Notes: a model not told the origin generated them from the sequence alone. Shown: positions 28,893 through 38,757, numbered from the stretch's first letter. The stretch is DNA of 64,000 nt from Methylobacterium sp. WSM2598 (GCF_000379105.1 NZ_KB900609.1:1885985-1949984), one strand, 5' to 3'. A program made the numbers and translations.

Positions 28893-29219
28893 ATGGCCGG
28901 CACGACGATCACGAAGATCTCGGGAGAGACCGCCCCGCGCGGGCCGCAGGGCGAGCGCGTCCTCGCCGCGGGCCAGCGCGTCGCGATGCGGCTCTGGGAC
29001 AAGGAGCCGCCGACCGACAAGAAGCCCGTCGTGGCCCGGGACTACGAGACCGTGGGCTACGTCGTCGCGGGCCGCGCGGAGCTGGAGATATCCGGCCGGA
29101 CCGTCCGGCTGGAGCCGGGCGATTCCTGGCTCGTCCCCGCCGGGGCCGAGCACACCTACCGCGTCCTGGAGACCTTCACGGCGGTCGAGGCGACCGCGCC
29201 GCCCGCGCGAGGCGCCTGA
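28893..29219 (+). CDS. Cupin-domain protein
   Basis: 108 residues, ATG 28893, with GAGAGCGAGGAGGC upstream. Single cupin: ETVGYVVAGRAELEISGRTV (motif 1 region lacking the usual His pair), EPGDSWLVPAGAEHTYRVLE (motif 2 with PAGAEH). Only one clear metal-type His remains, so metal binding is doubtful. The last residues (PARGA) and stop are encoded by the linker of repeat R3, suggesting the repeat replaced an older end. Confidence 0.8.
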   Translation: MAGTTITKISGETAPRGPQGERVLAAGQRVAMRLWDKEPPTDKKPVVARDYETVGYVVAGRAELEISGRTVRLEPGDSWLVPAGAEHTYRVLETFTAVEATAPPARGA

Positions 29220-29270
29220 GCGAAGCCCAAATCCGCCATCCCGAAGGGATCAAGAGGATTTGGTATGACA
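29201..29270 (+). repeat. Two-hairpin dispersed repeat, copy R3 (linker and second hairpin only)
   Basis: Linker GCCCGCGCGAGGCGCCTGAG at 29201-29220, containing the cupin stop TGA (29217-29219), then the second hairpin: outer stem CCAAATCC (29227-29234) / GGATTTGG (29256-29263), inner stem ATCCC-GAA-GGGAT (29238-29250). The first hairpin is missing. Downstream to 29493 there is only a short CCAAGC-CCTT-GCTTGG hairpin (29334-29349). Confidence 0.8.
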
Positions 29271-29493
29271 CCCGCGGCCATGTCTCGTGACCGCCGGTTC
29301 GGTTCCCGAATTCGCGCCGAACCATTCTTCTCGCCAAGCCCTTGCTTGGTGTCGGAAATTCGAGACGGTCAACGGCCCGGTGCGTCCGCATCCTGGGCCG
29401 TTGCCGCGATAGCCTCGGCGGTCGGGGACGGATGATTCAACCCCGCCGGCCGGGGCGCCGACGGGGGGCGCGGACGGAACGATCCTCACCCTC

Positions 29494-30000
29494 TCAGCGG
29501 GTCACGATGACCGGCGTGCCGACGGCGACGCGGCCGAACAGGTCAACGACGTCCTGATTGTACATCCGGATGCAGCCGTAGGACGCGAAGGTCCCGATCG
29601 AGCTCGGCCGGTTCGTGCCGTGGATCGCGTACTCGCCGCGGTCGAGGGTGAGCGCGGCCGCTCCCATCGGGTTGCGCGGGGAGCCGCCCGCGATCACGTT
29701 CGGCAGGCGGGGATTGTCGCGCTTGACCTCCCAGGGCGGCGACCAGGCCGGCTGCACGTACTTGCCCTCGACATGGGCGAGGCCGGTCCATTGCTTGCCG
29801 GACTTGCCGACCGCGATCGGGTAGCGGATCGCCGTGCCGTCGCCGTTGACGAAGTAGAGCCGGCGCTCGCTCGTCCGCACGACGATGCTGCCCGGCGACA
29901 CGTCCGCCTCGAAGGCGACGATCTCGCGCGCCGTCGCCGGGCCGCACGCCACCGTGGCCGCCACCGCAATGGTAGCGGCCCATCCACTCTGCTTGATCAT
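29494..30000 (-). CDS. L,D-transpeptidase (YkuD family), periplasmic
   Basis: 168 residues, ATG 30000. Signal peptide AATIAVAATVACGPATA (about 8-24), then a YkuD domain: RRLYFVNGDGTAIRYPIAVG, the catalytic segment YAIHGTNRPSSIG and SYGCIRMYNQDVVDLF with His and Cys of the HGTN...S-GCIRM signature. Forms 3-3 cross-links in peptidoglycan or attaches proteins to it. Monocistronic. Confidence 0.92.
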   Translation of the reverse strand: MIKQSGWAATIAVAATVACGPATAREIVAFEADVSPGSIVVRTSERRLYFVNGDGTAIRYPIAVGKSGKQWTGLAHVEGKYVQPAWSPPWEVKRDNPRLPNVIAGGSPRNPMGAAALTLDRGEYAIHGTNRPSSIGTFASYGCIRMYNQDVVDLFGRVAVGTPVIVTR

Positions 30001-30216
30001 CCCTGTGGTCCTCGAGCGTGACCATTGAAGCGGGACGATAATCCGCGAGGAATTCTGTCGTTCCGGTTGGCGAAGATGCTTGCCCCGGGGTGAACGGGGA
30101 GGAACGGCGCGGAGCCTTAACGGCCGGTGGCGCCGGGAGCGCGACTCCGCGGCGTCTCGGTCAGCGTTCCGTGACCGTGCCGGGACGCCGCGGGCCGGGG
30201 CGCGGGGCCCGGCGCC

Positions 30217-32496
30217 TCAGGCGGAGCGCCGCAGCGGGTAGGCCGGCACCGCGACCGGGGGCGGCGCCCGGTCCTGCGCCACGATCACCTCCGGCACGCC
30301 GGCGCCCTCGGCGAGCGCGTAGAGGGCGACGAGGTCGGCATCGTCCGCCGGCGCGTTCGAGGCGATGACGACCGCGTCCATCCAGAGGCAGGTCGCCGAG
30401 GCCAGGGCGCGCGTCCCCGGGTCGCGGCCGTCGTCGCGCAGCACGCAGAGGATCCAGTCGTAAGCCTGCCCGAGGGCGTCGAAGGTCAGGCCCAGGCCCT
30501 CGCGCTCGTCGAGGAGCACGCCCGGCGCGTGCGAGCCGGGGCCGACCCGGTGGAGGCGGGAGCCCGGGTCGCGCTGGATCGCCTCCCCGAACGGCGCCTC
30601 GCCGAGCACGATGTCGGTCAGGCCCGGCGCGCCGCCCGCCGCCGCGTCCAGTGGCAGCAGCACCGCCCGCGCCGAGCGCGCGAGCGACCGCCCGAGCGCG
30701 AGCGCGAGCGCCTCGGGCTCGCCCGCGCCGCCCGATCCGAGGATCAGGACGCGCCGCCCGTCCCCCGCGCTCTCCACGGAGGCGAGCCGGGCCACCAGTG
30801 CGTCGAATTCGTAGGGCTCCTCCCGCATCGCGGGGGCGGGGAGGGGATCCTGCGCGGAAGCGGGCGGCGCGCCCCACCCGAGATCCTCCTCCTCGGCGGC
30901 CCCGGCCTCCGGTTCGGCGAGGGCGGCGGCCGCCCCGCCCGCCGCGGGCGCGGGCGCGGGCGCGTCGGGGCGCGCGCTCACATCGGCGAGCACCGCGGCG
31001 CGACGCGGCCGCGGCCGGCCCCGGCCGCGCAGGTCGTCGGGATCGTCGGCGATGAGGCTGCGCGCGAGCACGCTGCCGGCCGCGAGCAGGAAGGCGACGG
31101 CGGTGGTGAAGCCGATGATCGGCAGCTTCTTGGGGAAGGACGGCGTGTCAGGCACGATCGCCCGCGACACCACCCGGGCATCGGCCGGGGCGGCGCTCTC
31201 GGCATCCCGCGCGGCGGCCTCACGGTAGCGCGCGAGGTAGGATTCGAGCTGCTCGCGCTGGACCTTCGCCTCGCGCTCGAGGGCGCGCAGCTGCACCTCG
31301 CTGCTGTTGCCCTTGGCCACGACCTCGCGCTGCGCGTCGACCGCGGCCTGCAGGCTCTCGACCCGGCTGCCGGCGATGCGGGCGTCGTTCTCGAGGGTGC
31401 GCACCGTGCGGTCGGCGGCCGCGCGGATCTGCCCCTCCAGGTCGGTGACCTGCGCGGTCAGTTCCTTCATGCGCGGGTGCTGCGGCAGCAGGGTGCGGCC
31501 CTCCAGCGCGAGCTGCGCGCGCAGGGTGATGCGCTGCTCGACGAGGCGGCGGATCAGCTCGTTATTGGCGACGTCCGGGATCTCGAAGGCGCGCCCGTCG
31601 CGAATCATGTCCTTGATGAGCTTGGCCTTGGCCGCAGCGTCGGCCTGGGCGGCGCGGGCCTGGGTGAGCTGGCTGGAGAGCTCGGTCAATTGCTGCGCGC
31701 CGATCGGCTGCGCCCCGCCGCTGCCGGCGAGGCCGCCGATCAGGCCGTTGCGGGCGCGGAACGCCTCGACCTTGGCCTCCGCCTCGGCGACGCGGCTGCG
31801 CAGGGTCTCGACGTTGCTGCCGAGCCAGGTCGAGGCGAAGCGCGCGGTGTCGACCTTCGCGGCGGCGAGCGAGGCGAGGTAGAGGTCCGCGATCGTGTTG
31901 GCGCCGCGGGCGGCGAGGTCCGGGTCGCGGGAGCGGAACTCGATCGTCAGGATGCGCGACTTGCCCGCCGAGTAGACCAGCAGCCGGTCGAAGTAGCGCT
32001 CCAGCACCCGGTCCTCGGGGTCCCGGTCGAGGGGGCTCGGCACCAGCCCGAGCATGATCAGCAGCCGCTGCAGGGAGCCGATTCCCTCCACGGTCGGGTC
32101 GAACTCCCGGTTGCCGACGAGGTTCAGGCGCCGGATCGCCTCGCGGGCGAGGTCGCGGGACATCACCACCTGGACCTGGCTCGCCACCGCCTGCTCGTCG
32201 ATCGGCTGGGCGGCGTCGCCGCGCTCCTGCTGCAGCCGCGTCAGGGCGCTGTCGCGGCTCTCCAGCAGCAGCTTGGCCTCGCCGGTGTAGCGGGGCGGGA
32301 CGAGCTGAACGAAGGCGATCGCGGCCGCCAGCGCCGCCAGGGTCGGGAGCAGGATCGCCAGCCAGTGCCGCCGCAGCAGCCGGCCGATGTCGCCGAGCGC
32401 GACGCCCTCGCCCGCCGCGCGCTCCGCATGGCGCGGGAGGGGATCGGTCACGGCGCCCGGCGGCGGTGACGGGATGGCGGGAGACGCGCGGAGCAT
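30217..32496 (-). CDS. Exopolysaccharide copolymerase (Wzz/GumC type) with degenerate kinase domain
   Basis: 759 residues from ATG 32496; a GTG at 32451 is a possible start. Wzz domain with membrane helix 1 (LAILLPTLAALAAAIAFV, about 47-64), a long periplasmic coiled coil (about 210-440), then TPSFPKKLPIIGFTTAVAFL with membrane helix 2. The cytosolic end resembles a BY-kinase/ParA fold (RVLILGSGGAG, YDWILCVLRDDGRD), but the Walker A GxxxxGK[ST] is lost and no Tyr cluster follows, so it is probably not an active kinase. Divergent from the export lipoprotein gene; sets chain length. Confidence 0.87.
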   Translation of the reverse strand: MLRASPAIPSPPPGAVTDPLPRHAERAAGEGVALGDIGRLLRRHWLAILLPTLAALAAAIAFVQLVPPRYTGEAKLLLESRDSALTRLQQERGDAAQPIDEQAVASQVQVVMSRDLAREAIRRLNLVGNREFDPTVEGIGSLQRLLIMLGLVPSPLDRDPEDRVLERYFDRLLVYSAGKSRILTIEFRSRDPDLAARGANTIADLYLASLAAAKVDTARFASTWLGSNVETLRSRVAEAEAKVEAFRARNGLIGGLAGSGGAQPIGAQQLTELSSQLTQARAAQADAAAKAKLIKDMIRDGRAFEIPDVANNELIRRLVEQRITLRAQLALEGRTLLPQHPRMKELTAQVTDLEGQIRAAADRTVRTLENDARIAGSRVESLQAAVDAQREVVAKGNSSEVQLRALEREAKVQREQLESYLARYREAAARDAESAAPADARVVSRAIVPDTPSFPKKLPIIGFTTAVAFLLAAGSVLARSLIADDPDDLRGRGRPRPRRAAVLADVSARPDAPAPAPAAGGAAAALAEPEAGAAEEEDLGWGAPPASAQDPLPAPAMREEPYEFDALVARLASVESAGDGRRVLILGSGGAGEPEALALALGRSLARSARAVLLPLDAAAGGAPGLTDIVLGEAPFGEAIQRDPGSRLHRVGPGSHAPGVLLDEREGLGLTFDALGQAYDWILCVLRDDGRDPGTRALASATCLWMDAVVIASNAPADDADLVALYALAEGAGVPEVIVAQDRAPPPVAVPAYPLRRSA

Positions 32497-32671
32497 ACGG
32501 GCCGTCTGCGGTGTGAGAAGCCGAGGCCGGCCGGGGCCGCCCTGGCCGCATCACAACTGATTAAGGTTGCGGGTCGGTAAATTTCTCATCACGGGCGCGG
32601 CGGGATCAGGTGAGTTTTCGTTAACCACGCCCGCATAAACCTGCCGCATCGGACGCATCAGGCCGAGAGCA

Positions 32672-33244
32672 ATGAATCGACGCGTTCTTCTGACCGGTCT
32701 CGCGGCCACGCTGGCGCTCGGCGGCTGCATGCATCCCGAGTACCGGACCGAGTACCTCGACGCGACCGCCACCGGGTCGATCGGGACGCAGTACCCGCTC
32801 GCGGCCGGCGACCGGCTGCGGGTGATCGTGTTCGGGCAGGACAACCTGTCGAACCTCTACATGGTGGACGGGGCGGGGCGGATCATCATGCCGCTGATCG
32901 GCCCGGTCGCGGTCGGGGGCGGGACCACGCTGCAGGCGGCGCGGGCGATCGAGGCGCGGCTGCGCGACGGCTACGTCCGCGAGCCGCACGTGACCGTGGA
33001 GATCGACCTCTACCGGCCGTTCTTCATCCTCGGCGAGGTCACGACCTCGGGCCAGTACCCCTACGTGAACGGGATGACGGTCGAGACGGCCGTGGCGATC
33101 GCGGCCGGGTTCGGGCCGCGGGCGGCGCGCGACTACGCGGTGCTGACCCGCCAGACCCGCGACGGGCCGGTCTCCGGCATCGTGCCGCTCACCTATCCGG
33201 TCCGCCCGGGGGATACGATCCTGATCAAGGAGCGCTGGTTCTGA
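32672..33244 (+). CDS. Polysaccharide export lipoprotein (Wza/ExoF-type)
   Basis: 190 residues, ATG 32672. Lipobox ALGGC near residue 20; Poly_export domain YPLAAGDRLRVIVFGQDNLS, then a SLBB-like region FFILGEVTTSGQYPYVNGMT. Short for Wza, so it likely lacks the outer-membrane helical barrel and may need a partner. Forms the outer-membrane or periplasmic part of an EPS export channel. The 175 bases upstream are AT-rich (GATTAAGG, CGGTAAATTTCTCATC) and contain the divergent promoters of the cluster. Confidence 0.9.
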   Translation: MNRRVLLTGLAATLALGGCMHPEYRTEYLDATATGSIGTQYPLAAGDRLRVIVFGQDNLSNLYMVDGAGRIIMPLIGPVAVGGGTTLQAARAIEARLRDGYVREPHVTVEIDLYRPFFILGEVTTSGQYPYVNGMTVETAVAIAAGFGPRAARDYAVLTRQTRDGPVSGIVPLTYPVRPGDTILIKERWF

Positions 33245-33386
33245 GGCGGGCGCGGCGCCATCCTCCACACGCGACCTTAACCACGGTCCGAGGCGTCGCC
33301 CGGGCCGCCGCCGGCGCTTAACGGCCCGGCGACGAAGACTCGGCCAAGACGGGCAGGCGCGGGGTCCGCTCGCCCGTCCCGGGCGG

Positions 33387-34793
33387 ATGACCGGCCGCGC
33401 CGCCGTCCGGGAGAGGTTCGTGGCCGTCCCCCAACTCCGTTCCGCCGATCCGGCCGCGGCCGCGGCCCCGCTGCGGGGCGAGCCCGCCTCGCCCGAGCGC
33501 ATCCTGCACGTGTTCCGCGCCCCGGTGGGCGGGCTGTTCCGGCACGTGATGGACGTGGCGCGCCTGCAGATCGCGGCCGGCCACGCGGTCGGGCTGTTCT
33601 GCGACGCGAGCACGGGCGGCGAGCGGGCCGCCGCCGTGCTCGGCGAGATCGCGCCCGCGCTCGCGCTGGGCCTCACCCGGGTGCCGATGCGGCGCAACCC
33701 GCACCCGCTCGACCTCGCCGCCCTCGCCCGCCTGCACGGCGTCGTCGGCCGCCTCGCCCCGACGGTGCTGCACGGCCACGGCTCGAAGGGAGGCCTCTTC
33801 GCCCGCCTCGTCGTGACCCCGCGCCGCGTGCCGGACCCGGTCCGGGCCTACACGCCCCACGGCGGCAGCTTCAATTACAAGCCCGGCACGGTCCTGCACC
33901 GCCTCTACATGGCGGCCGAGGGGGGGCTGACGCGCCGCACCGACGTCTTCCTGTTCGAGAGCGCCTACATCGCGGGCCGCTACGCCGCCTACGTGGGCGA
34001 GACGGACCGCCTCGTGCGGGTCGTGCAGAACGGCATCGACGCGGCGGAATTCGCCCCGATCGCGCCCGCCGCCGAGCCGTGCGACTTCGTCTACATCGGC
34101 GAGTTGCGCGACGCGAAGGGCGTGCCCGTGCTGTTCGATGCCCTCGCGCGCATCCGCCACGCCCTCGGGCGGCGGCTGACGCTGCTCGTCGTCGGCTCCG
34201 GCCCCGACGAGGCCGCCCTGCGCCAGCGGGTCCGGTCGCTCGGGCTCGAGGACGTCGTCCGCTTCGAGCCGCCCCAGCCGATCCGCTCCGCCCTGTCCCG
34301 CGGGACGATCATGGTCGTGCCGTCCTTCGCCGAGTCGCTGCCCTACGTGGTGCTGGAGGCCGCCGCCGCCGCCCAGCCCCTCGTGGCGACCAATGTCGGC
34401 GGCATCCCGGAGATCTTCGGCCCGGCCTCGGGCGCCCTGGTCCCGCCGCGGGACGTCGAGGCGCTGGCCGGGGCGCTGCTGCGCAAGCTGGACCAGCCGG
34501 CCGCGGAGCGGCGCGACGAGGCGGCGGGCCTCAGCGCCTTCATCCGCACCCGCTTCTCGATGCAGCGGATGGCCGAGGGGATCCTCGCCGGCTACCGCGC
34601 GGCCCGCGACGCGCGCGGCCCGGCGGCCGAGGCCCGGGAGGCGGGGGAATCCGCCCCGCCCGACCGGGCGGCGGACGCCGCCTGCGCGGCGGATGCCGCC
34701 TGCGCGGCGGACGCCGCCTGCGCGGCGGACGCCGTCCGCGCGCGGGACCTCCCGGGGACCGCCGAGGCGCCGCGCCGGGCGGGAGCGCGTTAA
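33387..34793 (+). CDS. Glycosyltransferase, GT4 family
   Basis: 468 residues, ATG 33387. GT-B fold: acceptor half with VFRAPVGGLFRHVMDVARLQ and HGHGSKGGLFARL, donor half with FVYIGELRDAKGVPVLFDAL, VVGSGPDEAALR, and VPSFAESLPYVVLEAAAAAQ, which holds the E-x7-E nucleotide-sugar site. Adds a sugar to the growing EPS repeat unit. After about residue 408 the tail becomes low complexity and includes a hexapeptide ADAACA repeat from 18-bp DNA units. An earlier GTG start is possible, but the ATG is suitable. Confidence 0.88.
   Translation: MTGRAAVRERFVAVPQLRSADPAAAAAPLRGEPASPERILHVFRAPVGGLFRHVMDVARLQIAAGHAVGLFCDASTGGERAAAVLGEIAPALALGLTRVPMRRNPHPLDLAALARLHGVVGRLAPTVLHGHGSKGGLFARLVVTPRRVPDPVRAYTPHGGSFNYKPGTVLHRLYMAAEGGLTRRTDVFLFESAYIAGRYAAYVGETDRLVRVVQNGIDAAEFAPIAPAAEPCDFVYIGELRDAKGVPVLFDALARIRHALGRRLTLLVVGSGPDEAALRQRVRSLGLEDVVRFEPPQPIRSALSRGTIMVVPSFAESLPYVVLEAAAAAQPLVATNVGGIPEIFGPASGALVPPRDVEALAGALLRKLDQPAAERRDEAAGLSAFIRTRFSMQRMAEGILAGYRAARDARGPAAEAREAGESAPPDRAADAACAADAACAADAACAADAVRARDLPGTAEAPRRAGAR
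34671..34742 (+). repeat. 18-bp in-frame tandem repeat, four units
   Basis: Units at 34671, 34689, 34707 and 34725, with GCGGACGCCGCCTGCGCG as the consensus. Units 1 and 3 are identical, unit 2 differs at one base, unit 4 at several. They encode ADAACA three times then ADAVRA at the C-terminus of the glycosyltransferase. Confidence 0.9.
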
Positions 34794-34894
34794 GGCTTCC
34801 GTGACGGCCCCACCGGAGAATGCGCGCGGGGGCGCGCGATCGGCCCCCGGCCCGTGATCGTGCCGCCGAGGAAGGCGCATCCGTGAGGCGCGAG

Positions 34895-36415
34895 ATGACT
34901 GCGTTCGACGTCCGCGACATTCTCAAGTCGGCCGCCGCCCAGCCGGGCGAGGCCGGCAGCCGGGCGGCGATGCCGCCGGCCGAGAATCTCGTGCCGCCGC
35001 GCAAGGGCGGGCCGCTCTCGCTCGTGGTGCTGACGGGCTGCGTGCGCGCGGCGGAGTTCGGCCTCGTCGCCGCGACCGGCATCGCCGCGCAGCTCGCGGT
35101 GCTGCACGGCCTGGTGCCGCTGCATCTCGGCTATCTGGCGGCGATATTCGGCCTCGCCGCGCTCAACCTCGCGGTGCAGCAGGTCGCCGGCTCCTACGGG
35201 ATCCGCGCCTTCCGGGCCTTCTTCCAGTTCGGCCTGCGGGTGGCCCTCGGCTGGTCCCTCGTCTTCCTGCTCGCCGCGACCGTGCTGTTCTTCGCCAAGC
35301 TCGGCGACCAGTACTCGCGCCTGTGGCTCGGCGCGTACTACATGGCCGGACTGGTGCTCCTGCTCGGCGGGCGGCTCGCCCTGTCGATCGCGGTGAGCGA
35401 CCAGATGCGGCAGGGCCGCTTCGACCGCCGCACCGCGATCGTGGGCGGCGGGGAGCCCGCCGAGGCGCTGATCAAGGCGCTGGAGTGGCAGCCGGATTCC
35501 GGCGTCAAGATCGTCGGCGTGTTCGACGACCGCTCGGACGGGCGCTCCTCGGACGTCGTCGCCGGCTACCCCAAGCTCGGCACGGTGAGCGACCTCGTCG
35601 CCTACGCGCGCAACACCCGGCTCGACCTCATCATCTTCACCCTGCCGATCTCCGCCGAGGCGCGCATCCTGCAGATGCTGTCCAAGCTCTGGGTGCTGCC
35701 GATCGACATCCGCCTCTCGGCCCATGCCAGCAAGCTGCGCCTGCGCCCGCGCAGCTACTCCTATCTCGGCTCCGTGCCGGTGCTCGACCTGTTCGACAAG
35801 CCGATCGCCGACTGGGACGTGGTGGTGAAGGCCATGTTCGACCGCACCGTCGGCGGCCTGATGCTGGTCGCCTTCGCGCCGATCATGCTGGCGGTGGCGC
35901 TCGCGGTGAAGCTGACCTCGAAGGGGCCGGTGCTGTTCCGGCAGAAGCGCTACGGCTTCAACAACGAGCTGATCGAGGTCTACAAGTTCCGCTCGATGTA
36001 CGTCGACCAGAGCGACGCCGGGGCGGCCCGGCTGGTGACCAGGGGCGATCCCAGGGTGACGCCGGTCGGGCGCTTCATCCGCAAGACCTCCCTCGACGAG
36101 CTGCCGCAGCTGTTCAACGTGCTCAAGGGCGACCTGTCGCTGGTCGGCCCGCGCCCGCACGCGCTCCAGGCCAAGGCCGCCAACACGCTCTACGACCAGG
36201 TCGTCGACGGCTACTTCGCCCGCCACAAGGTCAAGCCCGGCCTGACCGGCTGGGCCCAGATCAACGGCTGGCGCGGCGAGACCGACACGAGCGAGAAGAT
36301 CCAGCGCCGCGTCGAGCACGACCTCTACTACATCGAGAACTGGTCGGTGTTCTTCGACCTGCAGATCCTGGCGATGACGCCGTTCGCCCTGCTCAAGACC
36401 GAGAACGCCTACTGA
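34895..36415 (+). CDS. Undecaprenyl-phosphate glucose phosphotransferase (WcaJ-type)
   Basis: 506 residues from ATG 34895; an in-frame GTG lies at 34883. Four or five membrane helices (about 45-160), a CoA-binding-like Rossmann domain (TAIVGGGEPAEALIKALEW), and the catalytic bacterial sugar transferase domain from about residue 310: FDRTVGGLMLVAFAPIM, VLFRQKRYGFNN, YKFRSMYVD, TSLDELPQLFNVLKGDLSLV, GPRPH and KPGLTGWAQINGWRGETDT. Transfers glucose-1-phosphate to the lipid carrier to start EPS repeat units. Confidence 0.93.
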   Translation: MTAFDVRDILKSAAAQPGEAGSRAAMPPAENLVPPRKGGPLSLVVLTGCVRAAEFGLVAATGIAAQLAVLHGLVPLHLGYLAAIFGLAALNLAVQQVAGSYGIRAFRAFFQFGLRVALGWSLVFLLAATVLFFAKLGDQYSRLWLGAYYMAGLVLLLGGRLALSIAVSDQMRQGRFDRRTAIVGGGEPAEALIKALEWQPDSGVKIVGVFDDRSDGRSSDVVAGYPKLGTVSDLVAYARNTRLDLIIFTLPISAEARILQMLSKLWVLPIDIRLSAHASKLRLRPRSYSYLGSVPVLDLFDKPIADWDVVVKAMFDRTVGGLMLVAFAPIMLAVALAVKLTSKGPVLFRQKRYGFNNELIEVYKFRSMYVDQSDAGAARLVTRGDPRVTPVGRFIRKTSLDELPQLFNVLKGDLSLVGPRPHALQAKAANTLYDQVVDGYFARHKVKPGLTGWAQINGWRGETDTSEKIQRRVEHDLYYIENWSVFFDLQILAMTPFALLKTENAY

Positions 36416-36515
36416 AGCGGAGGGCGTGTCGCGCGGGGGCGTGGCTCCCGGGCGAGGGACGGAGGCGGGAGCGGACCCGTTCATCGGGCCGACCCCGCCA
36501 TCCGCGTCACCGGGC

Positions 36516-36548
36516 GGCCCCTCGCCGCCGCCCGGGCGGGGAGGGGCC
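36516..36548. terminator. Possible bidirectional terminator hairpin
   Basis: Stem GGCCCCTC (36516-36523) / GAGGGGCC (36541-36548) around a GC-rich loop, between the convergent ends of the sugar transferase (36415) and actP (36555). No U-tract. Confidence 0.35.
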
Positions 36549-36554
36549 GGGCCC

Positions 36555-38246
36555 TCAATGGGCGTGGGCGGTGGCGGCCCCGATGCCGGTCTCCGAGCGC
36601 ACGTACTGGGCCTCGAAGCTGTCGCGCTCGCGGCGCGCCCGGGCGCTGGCGTCGGCCTTCGACACCGCCCAGATCACCAGGAAGGCGATCGGCATCGAGA
36701 ACAGGGCCGGGTTGTCGTAGGGGAACAGGGCCGTGGAGTAGCCCAGGGTCGAGACCCAGACCGCCTTCGACAGCACCACCATCGCCACCGCGGTGATCAG
36801 GCCGACGAGGCCCCCGACCAGGGCGCCGGTGGTGGTCGTGCCCTTCCACAGGATCGACATCGCCAGGACCGGGAAGTTGCAGCTCGCCGCCACCGCGAAG
36901 GCGAGGCCGACCATGAAGGCGACGTTCTGGTTCTCGAAGACGTAGCCGAGCACGATCGCCACGACGCCGATCACCACGGCGGAGAGCTTCGACAGGCGCA
37001 CCTCCTTCTGCTCGGAGGTCCGGCCGCGGGCGATGACCTGCGCGTAGAGGTCGTGGCTCACCGCCGAGGCGCCCGCCAGGGTCAGGCCCGCCACCACCGC
37101 CAGGATGGTCGCGAAGGCCACCGCCGAGATGAAGCCGAGGAAGAGCGCGCCCCCGGTGGCGTTGGCGAGGTGGACCGCCGCCATGTTGGTGCCGCCGATC
37201 AGCCCGGCGATGCGGTCGTAGGCGCCGTCCGCCCCCGCCTTGAAGTAGGAGGGATCGTTCATCAGGAAGGTGATCGCCCCGAACCCGATGATGAAGGTCA
37301 GGATGTAGAAGTAGGCGATCAGGCCGGTCGCGTAGAACACCGACTTGCGGGCCGCCTGCGCGTCCGAGACGGTGAAGAACCGCATCAGGATGTGGGGCAG
37401 GCCGGCGGTGCCGAACATCAGGCCGATGCCGAGCGAGATGGCCGAGATCGGGTCGCTGACGAGGCCGCCCGGCGCCATGATGGCGTCGTGCTTGGGATGC
37501 TCCTTGACCGCCGCGGCGAACAGGGCTTCCGGGTTGAAGCCGTAGCGCCACAGCACCGCCAGGGCCATGAAGGTCGCGCCCGCCAGCAGCAGGCAGGCCT
37601 TGATGATCTGCACCCAGGTCGTCGCCTTCATGCCGCCGAAGGCGACGTAGACGATCATCAGGATGCCGACCAGCACCACCGCGTAGAGGTAGTCGAGGCC
37701 GAACAGGAGCTGGATCAATTTGCCGGCGCCGACCATCTGGGCGATCAGGTAGAAGGCGACCACCACCAGGGTGCCGGTGGCCGACAGGACCCGGATCTGG
37801 GTCTGGTCGAGGCGGAACGAGGCCACGTCCGCGAAGGTGAACTTGCCGAGGTTGCGCAGCCGCTCGGCGATCAGGAACAGCACGATCGGCCAGCCGACCA
37901 GGAAGCCGATCGAGTAGATCAGCCCGTCGAAGCCCGACGAGAACACCAGGCCCGAGATGCCCAGGAACGAGGCCGCCGACATGTAGTCGCCCGCGATGGC
38001 GAGCGCGTTCTGGCCGGCCGAGATGCCGCCGCCCGCCGCGTAGAAGTCGGCGGCCGAGCGGGTCTGCGCGGCGGCCCGGTAGGTGATGCCGAGCGTGCCG
38101 AGCACGAACAGCAGGAACATGCCGATGGCGGACCAGTTCAGGTTCTGCTTCTGGACCGCGCCGAGGTCGGGACCCGCCGCGCTCGCGGCGGTGGCGGCGG
38201 CGAGGAGCGCGAGGGCCGCGAGGGCGGGGAGGCGCAGGCGAATCAT
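36555..38246 (-). CDS. actP: Cation/acetate symporter (SSS family)
   Basis: 563 residues from ATG 38246. Signal-like N-terminus [20 protein letters not shown], then about 13 membrane helices of the sodium:solute symporter fold. Typical segments: [59 protein letters not shown]. ActP with a leader and the DUF485 partner gene overlapping (ATGA) is the classic acetate permease arrangement; acs lies upstream in the same orientation. May also carry other short carboxylates such as pyruvate or glycolate. Confidence 0.93.
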   Translation of the reverse strand: MIRLRLPALAALALLAAATAASAAGPDLGAVQKQNLNWSAIGMFLLFVLGTLGITYRAAAQTRSAADFYAAGGGISAGQNALAIAGDYMSAASFLGISGLVFSSGFDGLIYSIGFLVGWPIVLFLIAERLRNLGKFTFADVASFRLDQTQIRVLSATGTLVVVAFYLIAQMVGAGKLIQLLFGLDYLYAVVLVGILMIVYVAFGGMKATTWVQIIKACLLLAGATFMALAVLWRYGFNPEALFAAAVKEHPKHDAIMAPGGLVSDPISAISLGIGLMFGTAGLPHILMRFFTVSDAQAARKSVFYATGLIAYFYILTFIIGFGAITFLMNDPSYFKAGADGAYDRIAGLIGGTNMAAVHLANATGGALFLGFISAVAFATILAVVAGLTLAGASAVSHDLYAQVIARGRTSEQKEVRLSKLSAVVIGVVAIVLGYVFENQNVAFMVGLAFAVAASCNFPVLAMSILWKGTTTTGALVGGLVGLITAVAMVVLSKAVWVSTLGYSTALFPYDNPALFSMPIAFLVIWAVSKADASARARRERDSFEAQYVRSETGIGAATAHAH

Positions 38247-38551
38247 CGGGCGAGCTCCCGGTTGAGGTCGCGGGTGAGGTCGTCGAAGCGGCCGTTCGCG
38301 CGCTGGACGTAGATGCCGGTCAGCACGAAGGCCGAGACGATCACGGCCACGCCGAGCAGGATGCCGAGCGAGGTCACGCCCGCCCCGATCTTCATCGCCA
38401 GGAAACCCTTGGCGAAGGCCACGAGGAGCACGAAGCCGAGATAGATCCCCAGCATGATGGCCGAGAGCAGCCAGCCGAAGCGCGTCCGCTCGGCCACCAG
38501 CTCGCGGAACTTCGGATTGTTGAGGATACGCGTTGTGTCCGGTCCGGACAT
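38243..38551 (-). CDS. DUF485 membrane protein, symporter partner
   Basis: 102 residues, ATG 38551. Opens [20 protein letters not shown], the DUF485 hallmark, followed by two membrane helices (about 28-50 and 60-82) and a charged tail. Its stop overlaps the actP start, so translation is coupled. DUF485 proteins nearly always accompany acetate/lactate symporters of the SSS family. Confidence 0.92.
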   Translation of the reverse strand: MSGPDTTRILNNPKFRELVAERTRFGWLLSAIMLGIYLGFVLLVAFAKGFLAMKIGAGVTSLGILLGVAVIVSAFVLTGIYVQRANGRFDDLTRDLNRELAR

Positions 38552-38757
38552 GGTGACGACCTCCCGTGAGTGTTGCGGCGCGCATGGCGCGACCGGTCCC
38601 GCCAGACGAATCCGTCGGGTCGGGCGCTGTCATTGCCGGTAGAATGAACTGATCGCTGTCGCGTGCAAACAGAAAGCCGCACCCGGCGCGGCGGGTGCGG
38701 CCCGCCACCGCGTTTGGCTGAATTCAGACCTGTTGACCAGGGCGGATAGTCTGAAAA
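38552..38757. other. Promoter region of DUF485-actP, nothing specific seen
   Basis: Between the DUF485 start and the acs terminator. It should contain the promoter of the actP pair unless they are read from acs. No convincing hexamers or dyads seen; somewhat AT-richer around 38636-38680. Confidence 0.3.

Noticed and set aside
30700..30760. Active tyrosine kinase domain in the copolymerase
   Set aside because: The P-loop Lys and Ser/Thr are missing (SGGAGEPEAL) and no terminal Tyr cluster is present.
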